A stretch of DNA of 40,040 nucleotides from Ferroglobus sp964463865. Its GTDB lineage: Archaea > Halobacteriota > Archaeoglobi > Archaeoglobales > Archaeoglobaceae. The stretch is taken from the NCBI GenBank assembly GCA_964463865.1, contig CAYXDX010000006.1:1-40040 (forward strand), given 5' to 3'. A program made the position numbers and the translations under genes. Below the pieces are notes generated by a model that did not search any database, had not been told where the DNA came from, and saw only the letters and a program-made list of their open reading frames with translations. Positions 1-6,584 of this stretch are shown in pieces (positions within the stretch are counted from its first letter, which is position 1; each line of letters opens with the position of its first letter).

Positions 1-60
1 GCGAACAGCGCATCGGCCGCATTATCAGGCTCTGGCGCAGCATCAGCGAATGCCATGACG
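1..60. other. GC-rich contig end, possibly chimeric
   Basis: About 63% of these 60 bases are G or C, while the following ~180 bases are very AT-rich. The break near position 60 is abrupt. On the minus strand an open frame starts with ATG at 56 and runs off the contig edge, but it has no Shine-Dalgarno or TATA signal and an alanine-rich composition unlike the neighbouring genes. The other contig end carries sequencing adapter, so an assembly chimera is plausible. A genuine partial gene cannot be excluded. Confidence 0.4.
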
Positions 61-215
61 TTTTTGAACTTTGAATTTGATAACGATACTTTCCGACGTT
101 ATCGTCGAAAACTCTTCTAACATTTTATAATACTTTACGAACCTTTATAAGACTTTCTAATCGTTCTTGAGTCGATCAAACTTGTGTTTGCGAAAAAAGA
201 CGAGGTTCAATAAAT

Positions 216-240
216 TTTTGAAATTAAAAATAAAAAAGAT
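216..240 (-). terminator. T-rich terminator after the thrC-moaD-thiF-tusA operon
   Basis: Read on the minus strand, the bases just after the tusA stop codon contain a run of T interrupted by single A residues. There is no strong hairpin. Archaeal RNA polymerase typically terminates at such T-rich tracts. The 61-244 interval holds nothing else convincing apart from a 7-bp inverted repeat (GATAACG at 79-85, CGTTATC at 97-103). Confidence 0.5.
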
Positions 241-244
241 CGTG

Positions 245-466
245 CTACTTCTTCCTTATGAGAATTCTCCACTCGTTCTCTCCGATTTTCTCGACAGACA
301 ACACCTCGTGTCCTTCTGCTTCGACGCTCCTCGGAACATCTCTGACGGCAGGCTCGTGGTCGACAATTACTTCGAGCAACTCTCCAGGCTCAAGTTCCTC
401 GAGCTTCACTTTCGTCTTCACGAAGGTAAATGGGCAGACTTCCCCGCGAAGGTCGAGCCTTATCAT
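245..466 (-). CDS. tusA: TusA-family sulfur carrier protein (1 of 3)
   Basis: This is a 73-residue TusA/SirA-fold protein. Family members carry sulfur as a cysteine persulfide and hand it to downstream acceptors. The conserved cysteine is Cys11 in a RGEVCP context, but the usual CPxP motif is degraded to CPFT. The gene is last in the thrC-moaD-thiF operon and overlaps the thiF stop codon in an ATGA arrangement, so translation is probably coupled. The position suggests that it supplies persulfide sulfur to the ThiF/MoaD pair, which is inferred from context. The family assignment is firm. The specific partner is unknown, and two further paralogues lie in the adjacent operon. Confidence 0.85.
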   Translation of the reverse strand: MIRLDLRGEVCPFTFVKTKVKLEELEPGELLEVIVDHEPAVRDVPRSVEAEGHEVLSVEKIGENEWRILIRKK

Positions 467-1254
467 AGCCGACAGCTCTCCACGTACTTCTCGGGAATTA
501 TGTCCTTAACTTTTCCACTGCAAACTGGACACTCCGGATCTTTTCTCAGCTTCAACTCGGTGAAGTCCATCGTGAGCAGGTCTACGTGGAGCATTCTGTT
601 TGCCAGGATCTCTCCGATGTCCAACAGAACCTTTATCGCCTCTACTGCCTGAAGCGTTCCGAGGACGCCGACGGTCGCGCCGATTACTCCGGCCTCTTGA
701 CAGCTCGGAACTGTTCCCGGGGGCGGCGCGTGTTTGAAGACGCACCTGTAACAGGCCGTTTCCTTCGGCACGACGGTCATTATTTCTCCTTCGAATCTCA
801 GCACCGCCGCGTGAACGAATGGCACTTCTTCGATAACGCAGGCGTCGTTTATCAGAAACCTCGCCACGAAGTTGTCCGTGCAGTCGAGCACGACGTCGTA
901 GTTCTTTACGAGTTCCCTCGCGTTTTCTGGAGTGACGTTAAACGGGTAAGCCTCTACTTCGACGTCCGGATTCAGCTTTTCCACGAACAGCTTCGCGGAC
1001 TCTGCTTTGTTCATTCCAAGGTTCCCCGCGTGAATCGTCTGCCTCTGAAGGTTGGATATGTCCACCACATCCCCGTCAACGATTCCTATTTTTCCGATTC
1101 CCGCTCCCGCGAGATACTGTATCGCCGGACTGCCGAGACCACCAGCTCCAACGACGAGCACGCTCGATTCCAACAGCTTCTTCTGACCTTTAACCCCTAC
1201 TTCTGGCATTATGATCTGTCTCGCGTATCTCTTTATTTGCTCGTCCGTGAGCAT
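463..1254 (-). CDS. ThiF/MoeB/HesA-family sulfur-carrier adenylyltransferase
   Basis: This 263-residue E1-like enzyme should adenylate the C-terminal Gly-Gly of a ubiquitin-like sulfur carrier so that it can become a thiocarboxylate. Visible features are a dinucleotide-binding GAGGLGS near residues 36-42, a DCTDN motif near 124, paired Cys for zinc (CYRC near 168-171 and CPVC near 242-245), and a candidate catalytic Cys185 in PSCQEAG. I chose ATG 1254 because GGTGG lies about 4 nt upstream. An in-frame GTG at 1263 also exists. The cognate carrier is encoded immediately upstream with a 1-nt gap. Homologues serve thiamin, molybdopterin or cysteine/homocysteine synthesis. The PLP enzyme in this operon favours an amino-acid role, which is an inference. 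Confidence 0.9.
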   Translation of the reverse strand: MLTDEQIKRYARQIIMPEVGVKGQKKLLESSVLVVGAGGLGSPAIQYLAGAGIGKIGIVDGDVVDISNLQRQTIHAGNLGMNKAESAKLFVEKLNPDVEVEAYPFNVTPENARELVKNYDVVLDCTDNFVARFLINDACVIEEVPFVHAAVLRFEGEIMTVVPKETACYRCVFKHAPPPGTVPSCQEAGVIGATVGVLGTLQAVEAIKVLLDIGEILANRMLHVDLLTMDFTELKLRKDPECPVCSGKVKDIIPEKYVESCRL

Positions 1255-1255
1255 T

Positions 1256-1525
1256 CTAACCACCAGAGATGGCGGGAATGAACGTTACCTCGTCTCCGTC
1301 CTTTAGTTCTGTTTCGAGCCCCTTCAGATACCTGATGTCTTCTCCGTTTACAAATATGTTTATGAACGGTGTTAGTTCCCCATCCTTGATTAATCTTTCC
1401 TTCAGCTGTGGATACTTCTCGAAGAGTTTGTCGAGCAACTCCTTAACGTTCGAAACGTCTTCGACCTCGATCTTTCTCTCTTTCGTTATCTGAACGAACA
1501 CAGCCGGAAACTTAACCTTAATCAA
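1256..1525 (-). CDS. MoaD/ThiS-like ubiquitin-fold sulfur carrier
   Basis: This 89-residue beta-grasp protein ends in the diagnostic Gly-Gly (IPAISGG), the site of thiocarboxylate formation. It has the length and pattern of archaeal MoaD/SAMP proteins, with LDKLFEKYP near the first helix and DGDEVTFIPAISGG at the C-terminus. Its start codon overlaps the thrC stop in ATGA, and its stop lies 1 nt before the start of the ThiF-family gene, so the carrier and its activator are translated together. Molybdopterin synthesis is the other common role for this fold. No moa or moe genes flank it, and the operon sits in a sulfur-assimilation locus. Confidence 0.9.
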   Translation of the reverse strand: MIKVKFPAVFVQITKERKIEVEDVSNVKELLDKLFEKYPQLKERLIKDGELTPFINIFVNGEDIRYLKGLETELKDGDEVTFIPAISGG

Positions 1526-2736
1526 GCTACCACCTCCTCGAATTCTTCGAGTCTTGGTTTAATTTTCACCGTCGTGCTTAAGTAATCTACCAACGCCTCA
1601 GAAGTCTTAAGACCGTTGCCCGTGAGGTACGCAACAACAACGTCGCTCTTGTCCACTCTACCTTCCTCCACGAGTCTCTTCAAGCCAGCAATCGTAACTC
1701 CGCCAGCAAGTTCGGTGAATATGCCCTCAGTCTTGGCGAGGAGCTTTACAGCCTCGATTACCTCGAAGTCGCTCGGGTCTTCAGCGTATCCCCCGCTCTT
1801 TTCGATTATCTCCTTCGCAAACATGCCGTCAGCTGGGTTACCTATCGCCAAGCTGTGAACGATCGTCTTCATTTCTCTTATCGGCGTTACGGGTTTTCCT
1901 TCCTTCACGGCCCTGACGATCGGAAAGCCTTCCGGCTGGCAACCGTTGAACACGACGTCCTTCTCCTCGACGAGGTCGACTCTAACGAGGTCCCTGAATC
2001 CCCTGTGAATGGCGCAGAGCAACGCTCCGGAAGCCATCGGAACGACGACCTGATCCGGAAGCTCCCAGCCGAGCCTCTCGGCAGTTTCGTAGGCGAGAGT
2101 CTTGCTTCCCTCAGCGTAGTAGGGACGGAGGTTTATGTTCACGAATCCCCAGTCCAGGTGCTCTTCCGCAACTTCTGTAGCAAGCCTGTTCGCGTCGTCA
2201 TAAGTTCCCTCGACCTCTATAACCTTCGCTCCGTGAACGAGAGCCTGTATAATTTTGTTTTTCTCAATTCCGGCAGGAACGAATATGTAAGCTGGCATCT
2301 TCGCCTTCGCCGCGTGAGCCGCTAAGCTCCCAGCTAAGTTGCCCGTAGAAGCGCAACCGAGGGCTTTCATTCCGAATTCCTTAGCTTTCGTCACCGCAAC
2401 GCTTACAACTCTGTCCTTAAACGAATACGTCGGATTCGTCGAATCGTCGATGAGGTATAAGTTCTTCAATCCAAGCTCCTCTCCAAGGTTCTCGGCCTTT
2501 ATGAACCTCGTGTATCCAGCTCCGAGGTCTACCGGCTCAGTATCCACTGGCAGAAAGTCCTTGTACCTCCACAGAGTCTTTGGGCCTTTCTCGATTTTCT
2601 CTTTGCTAACGTTTTCTTTAATCCACTCCCAGTCGTAAACGACTTCGAGCGGTCCAAAACAGTTATCGCAAGTGTACAGCGGTTCGGCTGGAAACTCCTT
2701 GCCACATATCCTGCACTTTAGCCCGATTACCTTCAT
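1522..2736 (-). CDS. thrC: Threonine synthase-type PLP enzyme (fold type II)
   Basis: This 404-residue protein has an N-terminal zinc ribbon (Cys8, Cys11, Cys23, Cys26), as in many archaeal threonine synthases. The PLP lysine is Lys107 in TYSFKDR, followed by a substrate-binding CASTGNLAGS loop near 128 and a C-terminal TGNGLK loop. The family converts O-phosphohomoserine to threonine. It is the first gene of an operon with a GG-tailed sulfur carrier, its E1-like activator and TusA. It may therefore use thiocarboxylate sulfur to make homocysteine or cysteine from a phospho-amino acid, alone or in addition to threonine. That role is inferred. The ATG at 2736 is predicted to be leaderless, with a TATA box about 27 nt upstream. 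Confidence 0.85.
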   Translation of the reverse strand: MKVIGLKCRICGKEFPAEPLYTCDNCFGPLEVVYDWEWIKENVSKEKIEKGPKTLWRYKDFLPVDTEPVDLGAGYTRFIKAENLGEELGLKNLYLIDDSTNPTYSFKDRVVSVAVTKAKEFGMKALGCASTGNLAGSLAAHAAKAKMPAYIFVPAGIEKNKIIQALVHGAKVIEVEGTYDDANRLATEVAEEHLDWGFVNINLRPYYAEGSKTLAYETAERLGWELPDQVVVPMASGALLCAIHRGFRDLVRVDLVEEKDVVFNGCQPEGFPIVRAVKEGKPVTPIREMKTIVHSLAIGNPADGMFAKEIIEKSGGYAEDPSDFEVIEAVKLLAKTEGIFTELAGGVTIAGLKRLVEEGRVDKSDVVVAYLTGNGLKTSEALVDYLSTTVKIKPRLEEFEEVVA

Positions 2737-2749
2737 GTAACAGCGTTAA
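2737..2749. promoter_or_regulatory. Predicted sulfur-regulon operator at the thrC promoter
   Basis: The plus strand reads GTAAC-AGC-GTTAA, one mismatch from the palindrome TTAAC-N3-GTTAA found at the three other sulfur-gene promoters here. It abuts the thrC start codon and lies between the TATA box and the predicted transcription start, which is a classic repressor position in Archaea. Confidence 0.6.
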
Positions 2750-2757
2750 CTGTAATA

Positions 2758-2770
2758 AGTATAAATAATT
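2758..2770 (-). promoter_or_regulatory. thrC operon promoter (TATA box)
   Basis: The minus strand reads ATTATTTATACTT, centred about 27 nt upstream of the thrC ATG. That spacing predicts a leaderless mRNA starting at or next to 2736, and no Shine-Dalgarno sequence precedes the ATG. Confidence 0.6.
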
Positions 2771-2799
2771 TTCTGTCAGGGTAAAATTACAAATAGTAA

Positions 2800-3180
2800 T
2801 CAAATGAAGATGACTTTTTCCGCGTTCATCAGCTGTTCCGCAAGCCCGCCAACTCTATCCACCCATTCCGGAAGATCTTCTTCCTTAAATCCGAATACTT
2901 CCATGCTTCCGCTACAAGCCACTATTTCAACGTTGCCGAACTCCTTCCCTAACTTAACGATTTCCTCGATGCTCTTTATCTGCCCCTTTTCAATGCCCTT
3001 CTTTACCTTTTCAGTCCTTTCGTCACTTCCACAGTCGAACTTCCCGTTTACGATCGTGTCTAAGGCCCAGTAAGTAAGAAAAACGCTGACTTTCTCGTCG
3101 AGCGCCGAATACGTTGAAGCCAGGCTGAACGCGTGGTACACTTTGTCCCACTCACCGCTGTGGAGGATTATCAAGATCAT
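2800..3180 (-). CDS. DsrE/DsrF-like sulfur-relay protein
   Basis: This 126-residue protein has the DsrE/F fold pattern: an N-terminal beta strand MILIILHSGEWDKVYHAF, a central helix, and a conserved cysteine in ACSGSMEVFG, the position of the persulfide-accepting Cys in DsrE-type proteins. These proteins exchange sulfur with TusA partners. The tusA gene lies 4 nt upstream and is probably co-translated. It is the last gene of the sir-apr-sat operon. The family call is well supported. The direction of sulfur transfer and its acceptor cannot be read from the sequence. Confidence 0.8.
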   Translation of the reverse strand: MILIILHSGEWDKVYHAFSLASTYSALDEKVSVFLTYWALDTIVNGKFDCGSDERTEKVKKGIEKGQIKSIEEIVKLGKEFGNVEIVACSGSMEVFGFKEEDLPEWVDRVGGLAEQLMNAEKVIFI

Positions 3181-3184
3181 GGCA

Positions 3185-3409
3185 TCACTTCCTCAAGATG
3201 AGTATGTATTTGTTTCCCTCCTTCCAGTAATCGACAAGGTTCTTTCTAAACTCCGCCCCGACGGACTCTGCAGACTTCTCTGAAGTAAATATTACTTTTA
3301 ACAGCTCACCTTTTTTCAGCTTGTTGAACTCCGCTCTCGTCTTTATAGCTGTAATCGGACACACCTCTCCGCTGAGGTCGAGGACCTTTGCTTCGTTTTC
3401 ACGGCTCAT
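3185..3409 (-). CDS. tusA: TusA-family sulfur carrier protein (2 of 3)
   Basis: This is a TusA-fold protein of about 74 residues with the persulfide cysteine in LSGEVCPITA, so it has CPIT in place of the full CPxP. I chose ATG 3409 because GGTGATT lies about 4 nt upstream; a GTG at 3418 is also in frame. The start overlaps the end of sat by 11 nt and the gene is followed directly by the DsrE-like gene. This TusA-DsrE pairing is typical of sulfur-transfer modules. It may buffer the sulfide made by Sir as persulfide, which is inferred. Confidence 0.85.
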   Translation of the reverse strand: MSRENEAKVLDLSGEVCPITAIKTRAEFNKLKKGELLKVIFTSEKSAESVGAEFRKNLVDYWKEGNKYILILRK

Positions 3410-4523
3410 ACGAATCACCGACGAACGGATCCTCGAACGAGCTTATAACTTCTACCACTTCGTCCCTCAAAAATTCGCACCTCTTCCCGCAGATGAGACA
3501 GTTCCTCACGTAAGTTCCGCTGAACTCCTTTCCGTCGTGCGGGCATACGCTCTTGCTTATTATTCCGCACTTATCACAGCAGTGGAACTCCTTAAAGAAC
3601 AGGGGTTTTATCTTGAGTTCGTGCTCCTTCAACTTTTCGTGAGCTTCGTAAGGCTTATAGTAGCTTCCAACTCCAGCGTGGTCTCTTCCGACTATGAAAT
3701 GCGTCGCTCCGAAGTTTTGCCTGACTATAGCGTGTAAAACAGCTTCTCTCGGTCCAGCGTAACGCATCTCCGTCTTCCAGATTCCGAGGAAAACTTTACT
3801 CGTCTTGTAATACCTCTCTATCAGCGTTTCGTATGCTCTTATTATTACCTCGTCCTTGAAGTCGCCGGGCTTCTTCCTACCAACGACGGGATTTATAAAC
3901 AACCCAACCTCTCCACCGGTAAAGGCTTCCACAGCCATAACTGCGATCTTCTGAACGTATTCGTGGCCCAAGTGCGGAGCGTTCCTCGTCTGGAAAGCGA
4001 CGACGTAGTCCCACTTTTTGAATATCTCCCTCGTCTGTTCGGGTTTGAAGTCGTATTCCTTAAACCTCTCGTCGACGCTACTGACGAACCAGATTTTCCC
4101 TCCCACGAGTTTGTCCTTCATCTCGTAAACTCTCCTGACTCCTGGGTGATTCGGATCCTCTGTTTTAAAAACGCACCTCGCGTACTCCTTCTTATCGTAG
4201 CTGTAAACGTCTTCAACCTCTATTATCCCGACGACCTTTCCCTTAAAAGTCAAAGCGTAAGTCTCGCCATCCTTCGCGTCCGCGTCAAGAACTATGGGGA
4301 TCGTCCAGCTGAGTCCGTTCGATAATCTCTCCTCCCACAGAACGCTTTCGAAGTCTTCGCTGCACATGAATCCTTCAAGAGGGCTGTAAATACCGAACCC
4401 GATGTTCTCGACGTCGAGAGCTGTTTCTCTCTTCACTTCTATTTTTTCGAGCTCCTTCGCCTCTTCTCTAAGTCTCTCGCTGGCGACCCTTTTAATCAGT
4501 TTTCCGCCGTGAGGTTCTATCAT
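3399..4523 (-). CDS. sat: Sulfate adenylyltransferase (ATP sulfurylase)
   Basis: This 374-residue enzyme makes adenosine 5'-phosphosulfate (APS) from sulfate and ATP. The nucleotide-binding QTRNAPHLGH motif is at residues 178-187 and GRDHAG at 279-284. A Cys-rich patch (Cys315, Cys316, Cys319, Cys327, His329) matches the zinc site of archaeal and thermophilic sulfurylases, and there is a further CLICGKRC cluster at 342-349. The protein is shorter than dissimilatory homologues of roughly 450 residues. It starts in an ATGA overlap with aprB and is followed by tusA. No APS-kinase domain is fused to it, so the direct product is APS, matching the APS reductase encoded upstream. Confidence 0.95.
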   Translation of the reverse strand: MIEPHGGKLIKRVASERLREEAKELEKIEVKRETALDVENIGFGIYSPLEGFMCSEDFESVLWEERLSNGLSWTIPIVLDADAKDGETYALTFKGKVVGIIEVEDVYSYDKKEYARCVFKTEDPNHPGVRRVYEMKDKLVGGKIWFVSSVDERFKEYDFKPEQTREIFKKWDYVVAFQTRNAPHLGHEYVQKIAVMAVEAFTGGEVGLFINPVVGRKKPGDFKDEVIIRAYETLIERYYKTSKVFLGIWKTEMRYAGPREAVLHAIVRQNFGATHFIVGRDHAGVGSYYKPYEAHEKLKEHELKIKPLFFKEFHCCDKCGIISKSVCPHDGKEFSGTYVRNCLICGKRCEFLRDEVVEVISSFEDPFVGDSYEP

Positions 4524-4813
4524 CTTCTCACCTGAACCCTCATCTCGTCTATCACAGTGCCCTCAAAAAGTATCTGAAACACCATCTCCTTACCCTCTTT
4601 GAACGCGAGCAATTCGTATCTCTGATCTCCAACGTGAGGAGGTAGCCTGAGAGTTATAGCTTTGGCTGGGCACTCCTTAACGCACGAAGCACAGTGCCAG
4701 CACTTTTCCGGATAGACTGCTTTTGGATACTCGTCGAGCTTTATCACACTGCACGGGCAGACTTTTTCGCACTTGCCACACTTTATGCATTTCTCGAAGT
4801 CGATCCTAATCAC
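4520..4813 (-). CDS. aprB: APS reductase beta subunit (ferredoxin-type)
   Basis: This 97-residue protein has two [4Fe-4S] motifs: Cys9, Cys12, Cys15 and Cys19, and Cys38, Cys41, Cys44 and Cys48. It should pass electrons to the FAD subunit AprA, whose gene overlaps its start by 4 nt. It lacks the long C-terminal tail of Archaeoglobus-type AprB (about 150 residues) that wraps around AprA. The first motif is a regular CxxCxxCxxxCP and not the expanded spacing of dissimilatory AprB. A general ferredoxin function is the alternative, but its position between aprA and sat makes AprB the best call. Confidence 0.85.
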   Translation of the reverse strand: MIRIDFEKCIKCGKCEKVCPCSVIKLDEYPKAVYPEKCWHCASCVKECPAKAITLRLPPHVGDQRYELLAFKEGKEMVFQILFEGTVIDEMRVQVRR

Positions 4814-6351
4814 ACGACCTCCCTCCTGAACTCCGTTCCGCCCTTGGAGACGAGCATGTAGTTCGAATTGCTCAAATCCGGATAATCGCTCCTCATCTGG
4901 AAAGGAGGCATCCTCGTTTCCCTTCTTTCGAGCATGTGAAGGAGCATGACTCTCGCTACGGTCAGTCTATCGCGCGTTTCAAAAACTCTCTCCGGATCTC
5001 CTCCGAGTTTCAGAGTCGACAGCCTTTCAACTTCTTTTAAAGCGAACTTTACGGAAGCTTCGTTGTAAACGTAAAATCTCGACAACCCGCCAGCGTAATG
5101 ATCCAAAACGAACTGCATTCTCTCCTCCGCGTCCTTCCAGCCGTAATCACCAAACTCGAGCAGAGGTTCTTCTGGGGCGTAGTCGTTGACTCTCTTTACT
5201 TTGGCGACGCTTCTCGCGGCAATGACTCCTTCTGCAAGCGCTCCACCCACGTGCTTTAGCGGAACGCCTCCTGCTGAGTCGCCCGCGGCGAAGAGATACT
5301 TCACGCTGGTCATCCTGTTCTCGTCAACCCATATCCCCGCAACCGTGTGAGAGCCGGTCAGATACGGTTCGGAAGGCATGACCTCAAGCGGCTCCTCCGT
5401 CAAGTCTATGCCTCTCGCTTTCACGAAGAGGTAAAAGAGTGGCCACGCGTTCAGGTATAGCCTTATCAGTTTCTCGGCTTCTTCTTTGCTGATGCCTCTC
5501 GTGTCTATGTATACCGGAAAATTACCTTCGAGAATCTCCCTTGACGGACCAAGGGCTCTAATCGCAATAGGTGCTCTCTCGCCACCGAAATCAGAATATT
5601 TCTCGACCATGAACCTTTCTCCCTTAGAGTTTACCAGAGGGGCATTGACTCCAAGAGCCGTAACGCCTATCGGACTGTTCACATCTTTAATTCTCGGCGG
5701 AATAAACCTTATTTCGAAGCTTGTCACCTCGGCACCGACCCTTATTGCCAGAGCGTATCCGGTTCCAGCGTTGCTCGGCGGATACCAGGGAACCGTATAG
5801 CTTTTGTACAAACCGCTCGCACCTCCAGTGGCAATCAGGACGGCTTTTGATCTGACGAAAACGAGTTCGTCGTTTTTCGTGTCGTAGCAGTAAACACCGG
5901 CAACTCCATCCTCGACAGCTAAACTCACGGCGTAGTGTCTTTCCAGAATATTTTGGGCTGATTCAAAAGCTATATCCGACAAAATCGGCTTTATGTGTTC
6001 TCCGAGAATTCTCAAACCGAACCTGCCCTGTCTCTCCCAGAGTATCGGAAGCCCGTAGTTTTCAAGAACGCTAACAGCGTATCTGCTCTCCTTTATCAAC
6101 GTAATCGCGAGGTCTCTTCTCGCGAGGCCCATTCCCTGAAACTTGACGTATTCGTAGTAGTCCTCTTCCCTTTCGCCCTCGTGAAGATAGGAGTATATTG
6201 CGTTAACTCCCGGAGCCAAACATCCACTCCTTCTCACGCTCGCTTTTTCTATTACTACGCTCTCGATACCGAGTTTTTTTGACTCGTAAGCTGCCAGACA
6301 GCCAGCCGCACCACCGCCGATTATAGCAAGGTCTGTGTTTATTACTTCCAT
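4810..6351 (-). CDS. aprA: APS reductase alpha subunit (FAD, short form)
   Basis: This 513-residue flavoprotein of the fumarate reductase/AprA superfamily has the FAD-binding GGGAAG at residues 12-17, an ATGG segment near 174-177, and EPYLTGSH (His335) followed by AGIWVD. The GSH segment resembles the AprA active-site region. It should reduce APS to sulfite and AMP. It is about 130 residues shorter than Archaeoglobus dissimilatory AprA. The start is ATG 6351 behind GGAGG, overlapping the upstream tusA by 10 nt, and aprB overlaps its end. No qmo genes are nearby, so the electron donor is unknown. Context with sat and sir supports APS over a generic succinate-type substrate. Confidence 0.88.
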   Translation of the reverse strand: MEVINTDLAIIGGGAAGCLAAYESKKLGIESVVIEKASVRRSGCLAPGVNAIYSYLHEGEREEDYYEYVKFQGMGLARRDLAITLIKESRYAVSVLENYGLPILWERQGRFGLRILGEHIKPILSDIAFESAQNILERHYAVSLAVEDGVAGVYCYDTKNDELVFVRSKAVLIATGGASGLYKSYTVPWYPPSNAGTGYALAIRVGAEVTSFEIRFIPPRIKDVNSPIGVTALGVNAPLVNSKGERFMVEKYSDFGGERAPIAIRALGPSREILEGNFPVYIDTRGISKEEAEKLIRLYLNAWPLFYLFVKARGIDLTEEPLEVMPSEPYLTGSHTVAGIWVDENRMTSVKYLFAAGDSAGGVPLKHVGGALAEGVIAARSVAKVKRVNDYAPEEPLLEFGDYGWKDAEERMQFVLDHYAGGLSRFYVYNEASVKFALKEVERLSTLKLGGDPERVFETRDRLTVARVMLLHMLERRETRMPPFQMRSDYPDLSNSNYMLVSKGGTEFRREVV

Positions 6352-6584
6352 ATCTTTATCCTCCAGTAGTTGTCCTCCTTCACGGTTTCGACGTTGTATC
6401 CTTTTTTCTTCAGAACCTGAGGGATATCTCTCGCAGACGGAGGATTGTCTGTAATCACCTCAAGTCTCGCGTTACCCACTTTCTTCAGAGCGAGCTCCGT
6501 GAATATCTGAGGGAACGGACAGGTGTTACCCCTAACGTCGAGCTCGTACACGTTTTCCCCAATTTGCTTAAGCTTAAGCTCCAC
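6342..6584 (-). CDS. tusA: TusA-family sulfur carrier protein (3 of 3)
   Basis: This is a TusA-fold protein of about 80 residues with the only complete CPxP motif of the three paralogues (RGNTCPFPQ). I chose GTG 6584 because GGAGGTG lies 6 nt upstream; a GTG at 6593 overlaps that Shine-Dalgarno sequence and is less likely. It is sandwiched between sir and aprA and overlaps both, so translation is coupled. A carrier encoded directly after a sulfite reductase may accept its product as persulfide, or serve as a bound sulfur shuttle, which is inferred. Confidence 0.87.
   Translation of the reverse strand: MELKLKQIGENVYELDVRGNTCPFPQIFTELALKKVGNARLEVITDNPPSARDIPQVLKKKGYNVETVKEDNYWRIKIWK

Noticed and set aside
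79..103. GATAACG/CGTTATC inverted repeat as an operator or terminator hairpin
   Set aside because: Only 7 bp with an 11-base loop, downstream of an operon end and not repeated elsewhere; too weak to annotate as a feature.
167..652. Plus-strand open frame of 161 codons across tusA and thiF
   Set aside because: It lies opposite two well-supported coding genes, has no family resemblance and no start signals.
586..1281. Long plus-strand frame (231 codons) opposite thiF
   Set aside because: Antisense shadow of the thiF gene; composition is atypical and no motif is present.
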